Source of the DNA: Actinomadura alba
GTDB taxonomy: Bacteria > Actinomycetota > Actinomycetes > Streptosporangiales > Streptosporangiaceae
Assembly (NCBI RefSeq): GCF_014323705.1
Contig: NZ_JABVEC010000042.1
Span: 1 to 64,000 of the forward strand
Direction: 5' to 3'
DNA length: 64,000 bases
The notes beneath the pieces are model-generated. The model saw nothing but the letters and a program-made list of their open reading frames with translations. It was not told where the DNA came from and made no database searches. The position numbers were made by a program, and so were the translations under genes. Position 1 is the stretch's first letter. Each line of letters opens with the position of its first letter. Shown one piece after another: positions 7,047-14,875 of this stretch.

Positions 7047-8684
7047 TCAGTCACCGTCGGGTGTCCCCGTCTCCAGCAACCGGCCGTCAGAAAGCCGCAG
7101 CCAGCGGTCCACCTTGACCTCCGCGAGGAACCGCTCGTCATGGCTCACCACCACGAACGCGCCTTCGTAGGCGTTGAGCGCGTTCTCCAGCTGACCGACG
7201 CTGACCAGGTCGAGGTTGTTGGTCGGTTCGTCCAGCAGCAACAGCTGGGGTGCCGGTTCCGCGAACAGGACGCAGGCCAGCGTGGCGCGGAGCCGCTCGC
7301 CACCGGACAGCATCCCGACCGTGAGGTGAACGCGGGAACCTCGGAACAGGAAGCGGGCGAGGAGATTCATCCGCTCCGCCTCCGGTATCCCGGGCGCGAA
7401 CGCGGCCAGGTTCTCCGCCACGGTGCGGTCGAGGTCCAGCAGATCCAGCCGTTGGGACAGGTAGGCGATCCGGCCGTCCGCCCGCTTGGTCCCGCCGCCC
7501 TCCGGCTCCAGCTCGCCGTTGATCACGCGCAGCAGGGTGGACTTGCCCGTGCCGTTCGAGCCGGTCAGCGCGATCCGCTCCGGACCCCGGATCACCAGAT
7601 CGGCGCCCTCCCCCGCGAAGAGAGGCCGCTCACCGTAGCGGACCTGCATCCGTTCGCCGAGGAAGACCGTGCGTCCGGCCGGCACGTTCGTCCCGGGTAG
7701 TTCCAGCGCGATCCGCTGTTCGTCGCGCAGGGCGCGGCCCGCCTCGTCGAGCCGGGCCCTGGCGTCGCCGAGCCGCGCGGCGTGCGTCTCGTTCGACTTC
7801 CCCGCCGATTCCTGTGCGCGCCGCTTCATCGCCCCGGCGACGATCTTCGGCAGACCCGCGCTTTCGATGTTGCGGGCGGCGTTGCCGGCCCGGCGCGCGG
7901 CCCGCTCGCGCGCCTGCTGCATCTCCCGCCGCTCCCGCTTGACCTCCTGCTCGGCGTTGCGGATGTTCTTCTCGGCGACCTCCCGTTCGGCGCGTACCGC
8001 CTCCTCGTACCGGGTGAAGTTCCCGCCGTAGGAGCGGACCTCGCCCCGGTCGAGTTCGGCGATGCGGTCCATGCGGTCGAGCAGTACGCGGTCGTGGCTG
8101 ACCAGCAGCAGGCAGCCGTTCCAGTCCTCGAGGACGCCGTAGAGCGTGCGGCGCGCCTCGAGGTCGAGGTTGTTGGTCGGTTCGTCGAGCAGCAGGACGT
8201 CGGGCCGCTTCAGCAGCTGTGCCGCCAGGCCGAGGGAGACGACCTGACCGCCGCTGAGGGTGTGCAGACGCCGGGTAAGGGAGATCTCCCCGAGGCCGAG
8301 CCGGTCCAGCTGGGCACGGGTGCGCTCCTCGATGTCCCAGTCGTTGCCGATCGTGGTGAAGTGCTCCTCGCTCGCGTCTCCGGACTCGATGGCGTCCAGT
8401 GCCCTGATCACCGGAGCGATTCCCAGGACCTCGGCCACGGTCAGGTCACCGACGAGAGGCAGGCTCTGTGGGAGGTAGCCGAGCACGCCGTTGGCGGACA
8501 CGCTCCCGCCGCTGGGCCGGCACTCGCCGGCGATCAGCTTGAGGAGGGTGCTCTTACCGGCGCCGTTCGGTGCGACCAGGCCCGTGCGGCCGCCGCCCAC
8601 CGTGAAGGACAGGTCCTGGAAGACCGGGGTGTCGTCGGGCCAGGAGAAGGAGAGGTTCGAGCAGATGATGAACGCATCGGACAT
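7047..8684 (-). CDS. ABC-F family ATPase (ribosome-protection type)
   Basis: 545 residues from ATG 8684, with GAGG 12 bases upstream. Two ATP-binding cassettes in one chain and no membrane part: Walker A APNGAGKSTLLK and SNGTGKSTLLR, signatures LSGGQVVSLGLAA and LSGGERLRATLA, Walker B LLLDEPTNNLDL twice. The charged, Arg/Glu-rich linker between them (about residues 240-330, predicted coiled coil) is the P-site tRNA interaction motif of ABC-F proteins. Members protect ribosomes from macrolides, lincosamides, pleuromutilins or oxazolidinones, or act as translation factors; the shortish linker and the single-gene setting with a long leader favour an antibiotic-resistance role, but the drug cannot be told from sequence. 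Confidence 0.88.
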   Translation of the reverse strand: MSDAFIICSNLSFSWPDDTPVFQDLSFTVGGGRTGLVAPNGAGKSTLLKLIAGECRPSGGSVSANGVLGYLPQSLPLVGDLTVAEVLGIAPVIRALDAIESGDASEEHFTTIGNDWDIEERTRAQLDRLGLGEISLTRRLHTLSGGQVVSLGLAAQLLKRPDVLLLDEPTNNLDLEARRTLYGVLEDWNGCLLLVSHDRVLLDRMDRIAELDRGEVRSYGGNFTRYEEAVRAEREVAEKNIRNAEQEVKRERREMQQARERAARRAGNAARNIESAGLPKIVAGAMKRRAQESAGKSNETHAARLGDARARLDEAGRALRDEQRIALELPGTNVPAGRTVFLGERMQVRYGERPLFAGEGADLVIRGPERIALTGSNGTGKSTLLRVINGELEPEGGGTKRADGRIAYLSQRLDLLDLDRTVAENLAAFAPGIPEAERMNLLARFLFRGSRVHLTVGMLSGGERLRATLACVLFAEPAPQLLLLDEPTNNLDLVSVGQLENALNAYEGAFVVVSHDERFLAEVKVDRWLRLSDGRLLETGTPDGD

Positions 8685-8802
8685 GCGAGAGCCCTCGAAT
8701 GTGAGGCGGGCGTACCGGGGCCGCCCGGCGGGGAACAGGGATTCATGAAACGACGACAGAGCCACGGCGGCGGCGCTGAAGCGCGCCTGCCGGTGGCCGA
8801 TC

Positions 8803-8827
8803 ACATCCGGGAATCACCCGGAGATGT
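8803..8827 (-). promoter_or_regulatory. Hairpin overlapping the ABC-F leader stop codon
   Basis: On the minus strand acatctccggg - tgatt - cccggatgt can fold into a bulged stem (ccggg/cccgg plus acat/atgt). The stop codon of the putative leader ORF lies in the loop. Drug-stalled ribosomes on a leader could change such folding, as known for inducible ABC-F genes; that it works so here is inference. Confidence 0.3.
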
Positions 8828-8843
8828 CGTCGTCACCCGCCAC
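8814..8843 (-). CDS. Possible leader peptide of the ABC-F gene
   Basis: GTG at 8841-8843 opens a nine-codon frame (M-A-G-D-D-D-I-S-G) ending in TGA at 8814, with an aagggaga ribosome site about seven bases upstream. It lies 130 bases before the ABC-F start on the same strand, and its end sits in a hairpin. Short leader ORFs of this kind control ABC-F genes by ribosome-mediated attenuation in several bacteria. Too short to be proven from sequence. Confidence 0.3.
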   Translation of the reverse strand: MAGDDDISG

Positions 8844-9065
8844 GTCTGGTCTCCCTTGTTCCGATCACTCGCGACTCACCATGGTAATAGGGGTTCTCCG
8901 CAAGGTGCGACGGGAGCCCATGGCGGCGGATCCGCTGCAACGCTCATCTGACCGACGCGCCGGTCCTCCTGGGTCCGACCGCCTGCACGGCCGGCGGCTC
9001 GGCGAGAAAGATCCCCGCACCCCCTTACCTTTCGCCCCGCTTCATGCCACACTCAACCATCCCGA

Positions 9066-9080
9066 TGGAAGCGCTTACAG
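9066..9080. promoter_or_regulatory. LacI-family operator, copy 1
   Basis: tggaagcgcttacag, containing the palindrome aagcgctt typical of LacI-family sites. An identical 15-mer begins 33 bases downstream, i.e. on the same face of the helix after three turns. Confidence 0.75.
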
Positions 9081-9098
9081 TTTTCCTTCTCAGCAAAG

Positions 9099-9113
9099 TG
9101 GAAGCGCTTACAG
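9099..9113. promoter_or_regulatory. LacI-family operator, copy 2
   Basis: Second exact copy of tggaagcgcttacag, ending 25 bases before the GTG start of the LacI gene. Placement just ahead of the first gene of the operon implies autoregulation of the regulator and control of the whole sugar operon. Confidence 0.75.
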
Positions 9114-9138
9114 TCAGCGTGGAAGGACGAGCGACGAC

Positions 9139-10173
9139 GTGCCGGAAGACCCCCCTAACTCAGCCCCGGCACACGGGCCAACGATCTATGAGGTCGCGCG
9201 CCGGGCGGGCGTCTCGATCGCGACGGTCTCGCGGGCGCTTCGCGACACCGGACCGGTCGCGCCGCGCACCCGCGCCAAAGTGCTCGCGGCGGTCGAGGAA
9301 CTGCGCTTCACCCCGAGCCGCCTCGGCGTCTCGCTCGCCGAGGGCCGGCACGCCGCCAACGGGATCGTGTTCCCCGACCTGTCGGGTCCGTACTACGCCG
9401 AGGTCGTGCTCGGCTACGAAGAGGTGGCCTCCGAGCTCGGCCGCTCGGTGATCATCTTGTCGGCGCGCGGCCGATCGAACGTGCGCGACCAGGTCAAGGA
9501 CCTCGCCGGCCGGGTTGACGGCCTGGTCGTCTTCGGCCACACGGTCGACGACGCGACGGTGCGCGAACTCATGGCGGCGGGGCTCCCGGTGGTGCTGCTC
9601 GCCCGCGCCCCTATCGCCGGCGCGGACCTCGTGGCGTCGGAGAACATCGCCACCGCCGGGGTTCTCACCGAGCACCTGCTCGGCCACGGTTACCGCGACC
9701 TCACCATGCTCGGTGCCTCCACGGGCGACGACATCGGCGAGCGCTGGGCCGGCGTGACGCGGGCGCTGTCGGCGCACGGGCTCACCGCCGGGCCTCCCGT
9801 GCCGTGCGAGTTCACCGTGGACGGCGGGCTCGCGGCCGGGCGCGACCTGCTGCGCCGCCGCACCCGGCCCGAGGCGGTGATCTGCGCCGACGACCAGGTG
9901 GCCCTCGGCATGTTGCTCGCCGCCGAGGAACTCGGGCTCGATGTGCCGGGGGACCTCGCGGTGACCGGCTGGGACGACATCATGGCCGCCCGCCACGCCC
10001 GCCCCGCGCTGAGCACGGTCCGCCAGCCCATGCGCGAGCTCGGCGCGCGGGCGGCGCGGGCACTCGACGAACTCATCACCGGCGCGCGGGCGACCACGCG
10101 TCACCAGACACTCGCCACCGAACTGGTCGTGCGGACCAGCTGCGGCGAGCACCCACCCCAGGAGGATCTATGA
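9139..10173 (+). CDS. LacI-family transcriptional regulator
   Basis: 344 residues from GTG 9139, with ggaagga at 9121-9127. The N-terminal helix-turn-helix and hinge are clear (IYEVARRAGVSIATVSRAL, then FTPSRLGVSLAEGR), followed by a periplasmic-binding-like sensor domain (NGIVFPDLSGPYYAEVVLGY, VDGLVVFG, AVICADDQVALGML, VTGWDDIMAARHARPALSTV). It is the first gene of the sugar operon and its stop overlaps the start of the binding-protein gene (ATGA). It should bind the two 15-bp sites just upstream and release in response to a sugar brought in by the transporter. Starts further upstream are in frame but would run through the operators. Confidence 0.93.
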   Translation: MPEDPPNSAPAHGPTIYEVARRAGVSIATVSRALRDTGPVAPRTRAKVLAAVEELRFTPSRLGVSLAEGRHAANGIVFPDLSGPYYAEVVLGYEEVASELGRSVIILSARGRSNVRDQVKDLAGRVDGLVVFGHTVDDATVRELMAAGLPVVLLARAPIAGADLVASENIATAGVLTEHLLGHGYRDLTMLGASTGDDIGERWAGVTRALSAHGLTAGPPVPCEFTVDGGLAAGRDLLRRRTRPEAVICADDQVALGMLLAAEELGLDVPGDLAVTGWDDIMAARHARPALSTVRQPMRELGARAARALDELITGARATTRHQTLATELVVRTSCGEHPPQEDL

Positions 10174-11432
10174 GGAAATTCAGCAGACGGGCCGCCATCG
10201 GCCTGGTCGCCACCGGACTGGTGCTGAGCGGCTGCGGCCGCGACGCGGGCACCTCGGCCGACAAGGCCAAGGACGTCGGGGCCGGGAAGATCTCCGGCAC
10301 CGTCACCGTCTGGGCGATGGGCACCGAGGGCGAGCAGCTCGGTGCCTTCGCCAAGGAATTCGAGGCGGCCAACCCCGGCGTCAAGGTGGTCGTCACCCCG
10401 ATGGGGTTCGACGTCGCCCACGACAAGATCATCTCGGCGATCGCCGGGGGCGCCACCCCCGACATCAGCATGATCGGCAGCACCTGGATGGGCGAGCTGG
10501 CCAAGACCGGCGCCGTCGAGCCCACCCCGAGCAATCTCATCGACAAGTCGGCGTTCTTCCCCGGCTCCTGGGAGACCGTCCTGTCCGGCGGCACCGCCTA
10601 CGGCGTGCCGTGGTACGTCGAGACCCGCGCCTTCTACTACCGCAAGGACCTGGCCGACAAGGCGAAGGTCAAGGCGCCGACCACCTGGGAGGAGACACAG
10701 TCCTTCGCCTCGGCGGTCAAGGCGAAGGCCGGCGCCTCCCAGGGCGTCTACCAGAACTTCCGGGTCGGCAGCTGGCAGGAGGTCGTCCCACTGGTCTGGC
10801 AGGCGGGCGGAGAGATCGTCGAAGGGAACAAGTGGACCTTCGACACCCCGCAGATGGTGAGCGCACTCACCCAGTTCCAGTCCTTCTACAAGAAGGGCAC
10901 CGCGCCGAACAAGGTCGCCGAGGGCGCCTTCCCACAGAACTTCATCAAGGGCGAGGCCGCCGCGTTCTACTCCGGCCCCTGGATGATCTACGGCCTGGAC
11001 AAGGACGGCGGCGCCGGCTTCGACCAGAAGTACGACGTCGCGCCGTACCCCAAGGGCTCGGCGGGCGGCACCTCCCTGATGGGCGGCGGCGACCTCGTCG
11101 TATTCAAGAAGTCCAAGAACCGGGACGCCGCGTGGCGCTTCATCCAGTGGCTGAGCGACCCGAAGACGCAGGTGAAGTGGTTCCAGACCACCAAGGGCCT
11201 GCCCGCCGTGCAGAGCGCCTGGCAGGACCCGGCGCTCACCTCGGACAAGCGCGTCGCGGTCTTCGGCGAGGTGCTCAAGACCGCCAAGACCCCGCCGCCG
11301 TACTCCACCTGGGAGCAGGTCGCCCGGGTGCTGGAGGGCGAGATCCAGAAGGTGGCGTTGCTGAAGACCTCGCCCGCCGAGGCGGCCAAGGTCATGCAGC
11401 AGAAGGCCGACGACATCGGCACGGGCCTCTGA
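10170..11432 (+). CDS. Sugar ABC transporter substrate-binding lipoprotein (CUT1 type)
   Basis: 420 residues from ATG 10170, preceded by GGAGG. A type II signal peptide (RKFSRRAAIGLVATGLVLSGC) gives a lipobox VLSGC with the lipidated Cys near residue 22. The mature part is a family 1 extracellular solute-binding protein: VTVWAMGTEGEQLGAFAKEFE, NPGVKVVVTPMGFD, AIAGGATPDISMIGSTWMGE, PWYVETRAFYYRKDL, and the C-terminal FIQWLSDPKTQVKWF. It captures a sugar or oligosaccharide outside the cell and feeds the two permeases that follow. No ATPase is encoded in the operon, as is common in actinomycetes that use a shared MsiK-like ATPase (established for Streptomyces; inference here). Confidence 0.93.
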   Translation: MRKFSRRAAIGLVATGLVLSGCGRDAGTSADKAKDVGAGKISGTVTVWAMGTEGEQLGAFAKEFEAANPGVKVVVTPMGFDVAHDKIISAIAGGATPDISMIGSTWMGELAKTGAVEPTPSNLIDKSAFFPGSWETVLSGGTAYGVPWYVETRAFYYRKDLADKAKVKAPTTWEETQSFASAVKAKAGASQGVYQNFRVGSWQEVVPLVWQAGGEIVEGNKWTFDTPQMVSALTQFQSFYKKGTAPNKVAEGAFPQNFIKGEAAAFYSGPWMIYGLDKDGGAGFDQKYDVAPYPKGSAGGTSLMGGGDLVVFKKSKNRDAAWRFIQWLSDPKTQVKWFQTTKGLPAVQSAWQDPALTSDKRVAVFGEVLKTAKTPPPYSTWEQVARVLEGEIQKVALLKTSPAEAAKVMQQKADDIGTGL

Positions 11433-11433
11433 C

Positions 11434-12345
11434 GTGCAAGTGAACGCGGGGCGGCGAACCACGGCCGCACGGTCTCGTGGCCGCCTGATGGCCTGGGTCT
11501 TCGCCGCCCCGTTCCTGATCCTGTTCGTCCTGATGTACGCCGGGCCGCTGCTCGCCGGCTTCGGGATGAGCTTCACCGACCTGCGCAGCACCGATGTCCA
11601 GAATCCGCTGAACGTCAACGGCGTCGGCCTGGACAACTACCAGCGGCTGATGCAGGACGAGGCGATGCGCAAGGCCGCCTGGAACACCTTCTTCTTCGTG
11701 GCGACGGGCGTACCGCTGACGATCCTGCTCGGGCTCGGCGCGGCCGTGGCCCTGCATTCGGGGATCAACCGGGCGCGGGTGTTCTTCCGGGTCGGCTACT
11801 TCATGCCGCACGTGACCAGCATCATCGGCATCGCGGTCGCCTGGCGGTTCCTGCTCGATCCCGAGTCGGGCCTGCTCAACCAGGGTCTCGGCCTGGTCGG
11901 CGTGGACGGCCCGGCATGGCTCGCCGAGGAGAGCACAGCGCTGCCGTCGCTGGTGGTCATGGCGGCATGGCGGGGTTTCGGCTTCGACATGGTGATCTTT
12001 CTCGCCGCCCTTCAGGGCATCCCGAGAGATCTCTACGAGGCCGCCGACGTCGACGGTGCGGGGCGATGGGCCACGTTCCGCAAGATCACGGTGCCCATGC
12101 TGCGCCCGGCACTGTTGTTCACCGCCGTCTACTCGACCATCGGCTTCATGCAGTTCCTCGAGGAGCCGCTGGTCATGACCCAGGGCGGCCCGCTCGACAG
12201 CACCCTGTCCGCCTCGTACGCCATCTACAAGCAGTTCGGCGTGGGCAACTACGGCTACGCCGGAGCCGCGGCGAGCGTGCTGTTCACCGTGATCGTCGCC
12301 CTGTCGTTCCTGCAGTTCCGCATGCTCCGGCCGAAGCACCACTGA
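11434..12345 (+). CDS. Sugar ABC transporter permease (MalF/LacF type)
   Basis: 303 residues from GTG 11434, two bases after the binding-protein stop. Six membrane spans are apparent, the first around WVFAAPFLILFVLMYAGPLL. The cytoplasmic EAA loop reads LYEAADVDGAGRWATFRKITVPMLRP, the docking site for the ATPase, and NPLNVNGVGLDNYQRLM is the usual first outer loop. It pairs with the permease that begins at 12356. The stretch between is only ten bases and contains the next gene's gaggag ribosome site. Confidence 0.92.
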   Translation: MQVNAGRRTTAARSRGRLMAWVFAAPFLILFVLMYAGPLLAGFGMSFTDLRSTDVQNPLNVNGVGLDNYQRLMQDEAMRKAAWNTFFFVATGVPLTILLGLGAAVALHSGINRARVFFRVGYFMPHVTSIIGIAVAWRFLLDPESGLLNQGLGLVGVDGPAWLAEESTALPSLVVMAAWRGFGFDMVIFLAALQGIPRDLYEAADVDGAGRWATFRKITVPMLRPALLFTAVYSTIGFMQFLEEPLVMTQGGPLDSTLSASYAIYKQFGVGNYGYAGAAASVLFTVIVALSFLQFRMLRPKHH

Positions 12346-12355
12346 GGAGGCGGCG

Positions 12356-13165
12356 ATGGTCAGAAAAGCCGTACTGTACGTCCTGCTCACGCTGGGCCTC
12401 GGCGTGGTCGTCACCCCGTTCGGCTGGGCCGTGCTCAGCTCGTTCAAACCCGAGCAGGAGATCCGCCAGAGCCCGCCGACGTTCCTGCCGGAGCGGCCGA
12501 CGCTGGACGGCTACCGGGCGCTACTCGACCAGATGGACCTGTTCATCGTGTTCCTGAACAGCGTCGTGGTGGCGGGGGTCATCGTGGCGGCCAACATCCT
12601 GTTCTGCTCGATGGTGGCCTACGCCCTCACCAAGCTGCCATTCCGCGCGCGCAACATCGTGTTCGCACTGGTCATGGTGCAGATGATGGTGCCCGGCATC
12701 GTGCTGATGATCCCGCAGTTCGTCGTGGTGGCGAACCTCGGCCTGGTGAACACGATCTTCGGCATCGTCCTGCCCTACCTGGTCATGCCACTCGGGATCT
12801 TCCTTATGCGGCAGTTCATGGCGGAGATCCCCGACGAACTGGTGCACGCTGCCCGCATCGACGGCGCCGGCGAGTTCCGGATCTTCTTCCGGATCGTCAT
12901 GCCGCTGTGCAAGCCGGCACTGGCGACCCTCGGCCTGATCACCTTCCTGACCGCGTGGAACAACTTCCTGTGGCCGGCGGTCGTGGCCCAGACCCAGGAC
13001 CGCTACACCCTGCCGGTCGCGCTCGCCATCTTCTCCAACCACCAGACCTCCCAATACGGCCTGCTGCTCGCCGGTGCGGTGGTGGTCGTCGCGCCCGTCC
13101 TCATCCTCTTCCTCGCCCTGCAGCGCTTCTTCATCGAAGGCATCGCCTCCACAGGCATCAAGTGA
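12356..13165 (+). CDS. Sugar ABC transporter permease (MalG/LacG type)
   Basis: 269 residues from ATG 12356 with gaggaggc upstream. Six spans, the first around VLYVLLTLGLGVVVTPFGWAVLSSFKP, and an EAA loop ELVHAARIDGAGEFRIFFRIVMPLCKP characteristic of the MalG half of CUT1 importers. The outer loop after helix one (RPTLDGYRALLDQMDLFIVFLN) is also typical. Together with the preceding gene it forms the membrane channel of the importer. Confidence 0.92.
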   Translation: MVRKAVLYVLLTLGLGVVVTPFGWAVLSSFKPEQEIRQSPPTFLPERPTLDGYRALLDQMDLFIVFLNSVVVAGVIVAANILFCSMVAYALTKLPFRARNIVFALVMVQMMVPGIVLMIPQFVVVANLGLVNTIFGIVLPYLVMPLGIFLMRQFMAEIPDELVHAARIDGAGEFRIFFRIVMPLCKPALATLGLITFLTAWNNFLWPAVVAQTQDRYTLPVALAIFSNHQTSQYGLLLAGAVVVVAPVLILFLALQRFFIEGIASTGIK

Positions 13166-13188
13166 CCCCCACCCCCTGGAGGACCTCC

Positions 13189-14781
13189 ATGCGATCCGTC
13201 CGTTCCCGCGCCCTGGCCGGCGCGCTCACCGCGGCCGTCGGCGCCGCTGTGGCCACCGGCCCGGTCGCGTCCGCCGCCGTCCCCTCATCCCGCCCCTCGT
13301 CCTCGGCGGCCACGTCTGCCACCCTCCGCGCGTACGCCACCGACACGTGGCGGTCCATGGACGCCATGACCGATCCCGGCACCGGCCTGCCGGCCGACAA
13401 GATCACCGGTGATCTGAAGACCCGGGCCGCGGTCACCTCGCCGACGAACATCGGCGCGTACCTGTGGAGCACCCTGGTCGCCCGCGACCTCGGGTTCATC
13501 TCCGCGCGAGAGGCCGCGAGCCGGGTCGGCCGGACGCTCGACTCGGTCGGCCGGCTCGAACGCCACTCCCCGGACGGTCAGTTCTACAACTGGTACGACC
13601 CGAAGACGCTCAAGGTGGTCACGATCTGGCCGGAGGACGGCAGCCAGGTCAAGCCGTTCCTGTCCAGCGTCGACAACGGCTGGCTGGCCACCGCGCTCAT
13701 GATGGTGCAGAACGCCGTCCCACAGGAGAAGGCCCGGGCCGGACGGCTGCTCGCCGGGATGGACTTCAGGTCCTACTACGACCCGAAGGCGGCGACGAAC
13801 GGCACCGGCCTGCTTCGCGGCGGTTTCTGGCCGAAGGACCCGGCCCCGACCTGCTCGATCAAGGCCGACTACCTCGGCACCGGAACAGAGGTGTACCAGA
13901 CCTGCCACACCTATGGCTCGCCCGGTGAGACGCGCATCGCCACGTACGTGGGCATCGCGCGCGGGCAGCTTCCGCCCCAGCACTACTTCGGGCTGCTGCG
14001 CACCCTCGGCGACGACGGCTGCTCGTTCGGCTGGCAGGAGCAGCGCCCGCAAGGGGAGTTCCAGACCCACCTCGGGATCAGGACCTACGAGGGCACGTAC
14101 GGATACCGGGGCATGCGGCTGGTCCCGATCTGGGGCGGCAGCATGTTCGAGGAGCTCATGCCGGACCTGTTCGTGCCCGAGCAGAAGTGGGCGGCGCGAA
14201 GCTGGGGACGCAACCACCCCGTGTTCGTCGCCGCCCAGGTCGCGCATGGCATGGAGGAGGCGAAGTACGGCTACTGGGGCTTCTCGCCGTCCAACGACCC
14301 CCACGGCGGCTACCGCGCGTACGGCGTGGACGCCATCGGGATGCAGTCCGACGGGTACCCCTCCGACGAGGAGGGGACGCTGGTCGACTACGGCTATGAG
14401 GGCTGCCGCGAGGCCGCGCCCGAACCGGCGGCCTACGGCGACGGCATCGTCACTCCGCACGCCTCGTTCCTGGCCCTGCCGTACGCGCCGCGCGCCGCCC
14501 TCGGCAACCTGGCGGAGCTGCGGCGCGACTTCGACGCCTACGGCCCGGGCGGCTTCTACGACGCGATCGCCGTGCGCAGCGGAAAGGTGTCGAAGTTCTA
14601 CCTCGCCCTCGACCAGGGAATGATCATGGCCGCGCTGGGCAACGAGCTCTCCCACGGCAACATGCAGCGCTACTTCGCCACCGGCGAGGTCGAGGATCGG
14701 CTCCGGCCGGTCCTGGGCCTGGAGGACTGGGACGTCGTTCCGCCCTCCTCCGCCATGCGGGCCCGGCTGAGCCTGGACTGA
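13189..14781 (+). CDS. Secreted glycoamylase-domain (PF10091-like) glycan hydrolase
   Basis: 530 residues from ATG 13189, preceded by GGAGG. A Sec-type signal peptide (RSRALAGALTAAVGAAVATG, then ASAAVPSS) directs export. The mature protein is an alpha/alpha toroid-like domain with the family's landmarks: FYNWYDPKTLKV, SVDNGWLATALMMV, WGGSMFEELMPDLFVPE, GYWGFSPSNDPHGGYRAYGVDAIGM and DGYPSDEEGT. Proteins with this domain include beta-1,2-glucanases (GH144) and cyclic beta-glucan enzymes; the exact glycan is not deducible. Fourth structural gene of the LacI operon, so its product probably supplies oligosaccharide to the transporter. Confidence 0.8.
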   Translation: MRSVRSRALAGALTAAVGAAVATGPVASAAVPSSRPSSSAATSATLRAYATDTWRSMDAMTDPGTGLPADKITGDLKTRAAVTSPTNIGAYLWSTLVARDLGFISAREAASRVGRTLDSVGRLERHSPDGQFYNWYDPKTLKVVTIWPEDGSQVKPFLSSVDNGWLATALMMVQNAVPQEKARAGRLLAGMDFRSYYDPKAATNGTGLLRGGFWPKDPAPTCSIKADYLGTGTEVYQTCHTYGSPGETRIATYVGIARGQLPPQHYFGLLRTLGDDGCSFGWQEQRPQGEFQTHLGIRTYEGTYGYRGMRLVPIWGGSMFEELMPDLFVPEQKWAARSWGRNHPVFVAAQVAHGMEEAKYGYWGFSPSNDPHGGYRAYGVDAIGMQSDGYPSDEEGTLVDYGYEGCREAAPEPAAYGDGIVTPHASFLALPYAPRAALGNLAELRRDFDAYGPGGFYDAIAVRSGKVSKFYLALDQGMIMAALGNELSHGNMQRYFATGEVEDRLRPVLGLEDWDVVPPSSAMRARLSLD

Positions 14782-14795
14782 CCATCCCCCACCCG

Positions 14796-14837
14796 CCGTC
14801 CGCCGCCGCGCGGCCCGCCTCGCGCGGCGGCGGACGG
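14796..14837 (+). terminator. 17-bp perfect hairpin between glycoamylase and GH39 genes
   Basis: Arms ccgtccgccgccgcgcg (14796-14812) and its exact reverse complement (14821-14837) with an eight-base loop. No T tract. It may attenuate or protect the transcript between two genes of one operon, or end the first unit. Confidence 0.6.
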
Positions 14838-14875
14838 TACGGACCCATCATCGACACGAAATCGGGGACATCGAC

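Larger units (their letters stand above)
8685..9138. other. Divergent intergenic region between ABC-F and LacI operon
   Basis: These 454 bases hold the ABC-F leader on the minus side (a possible nine-codon leader ORF and hairpin at 8803-8843, and a short cgggcg/cgcccg stem near 8708-8728) and the paired LacI operators on the plus side (9066-9113). No other gene is supported. Confidence 0.6.
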
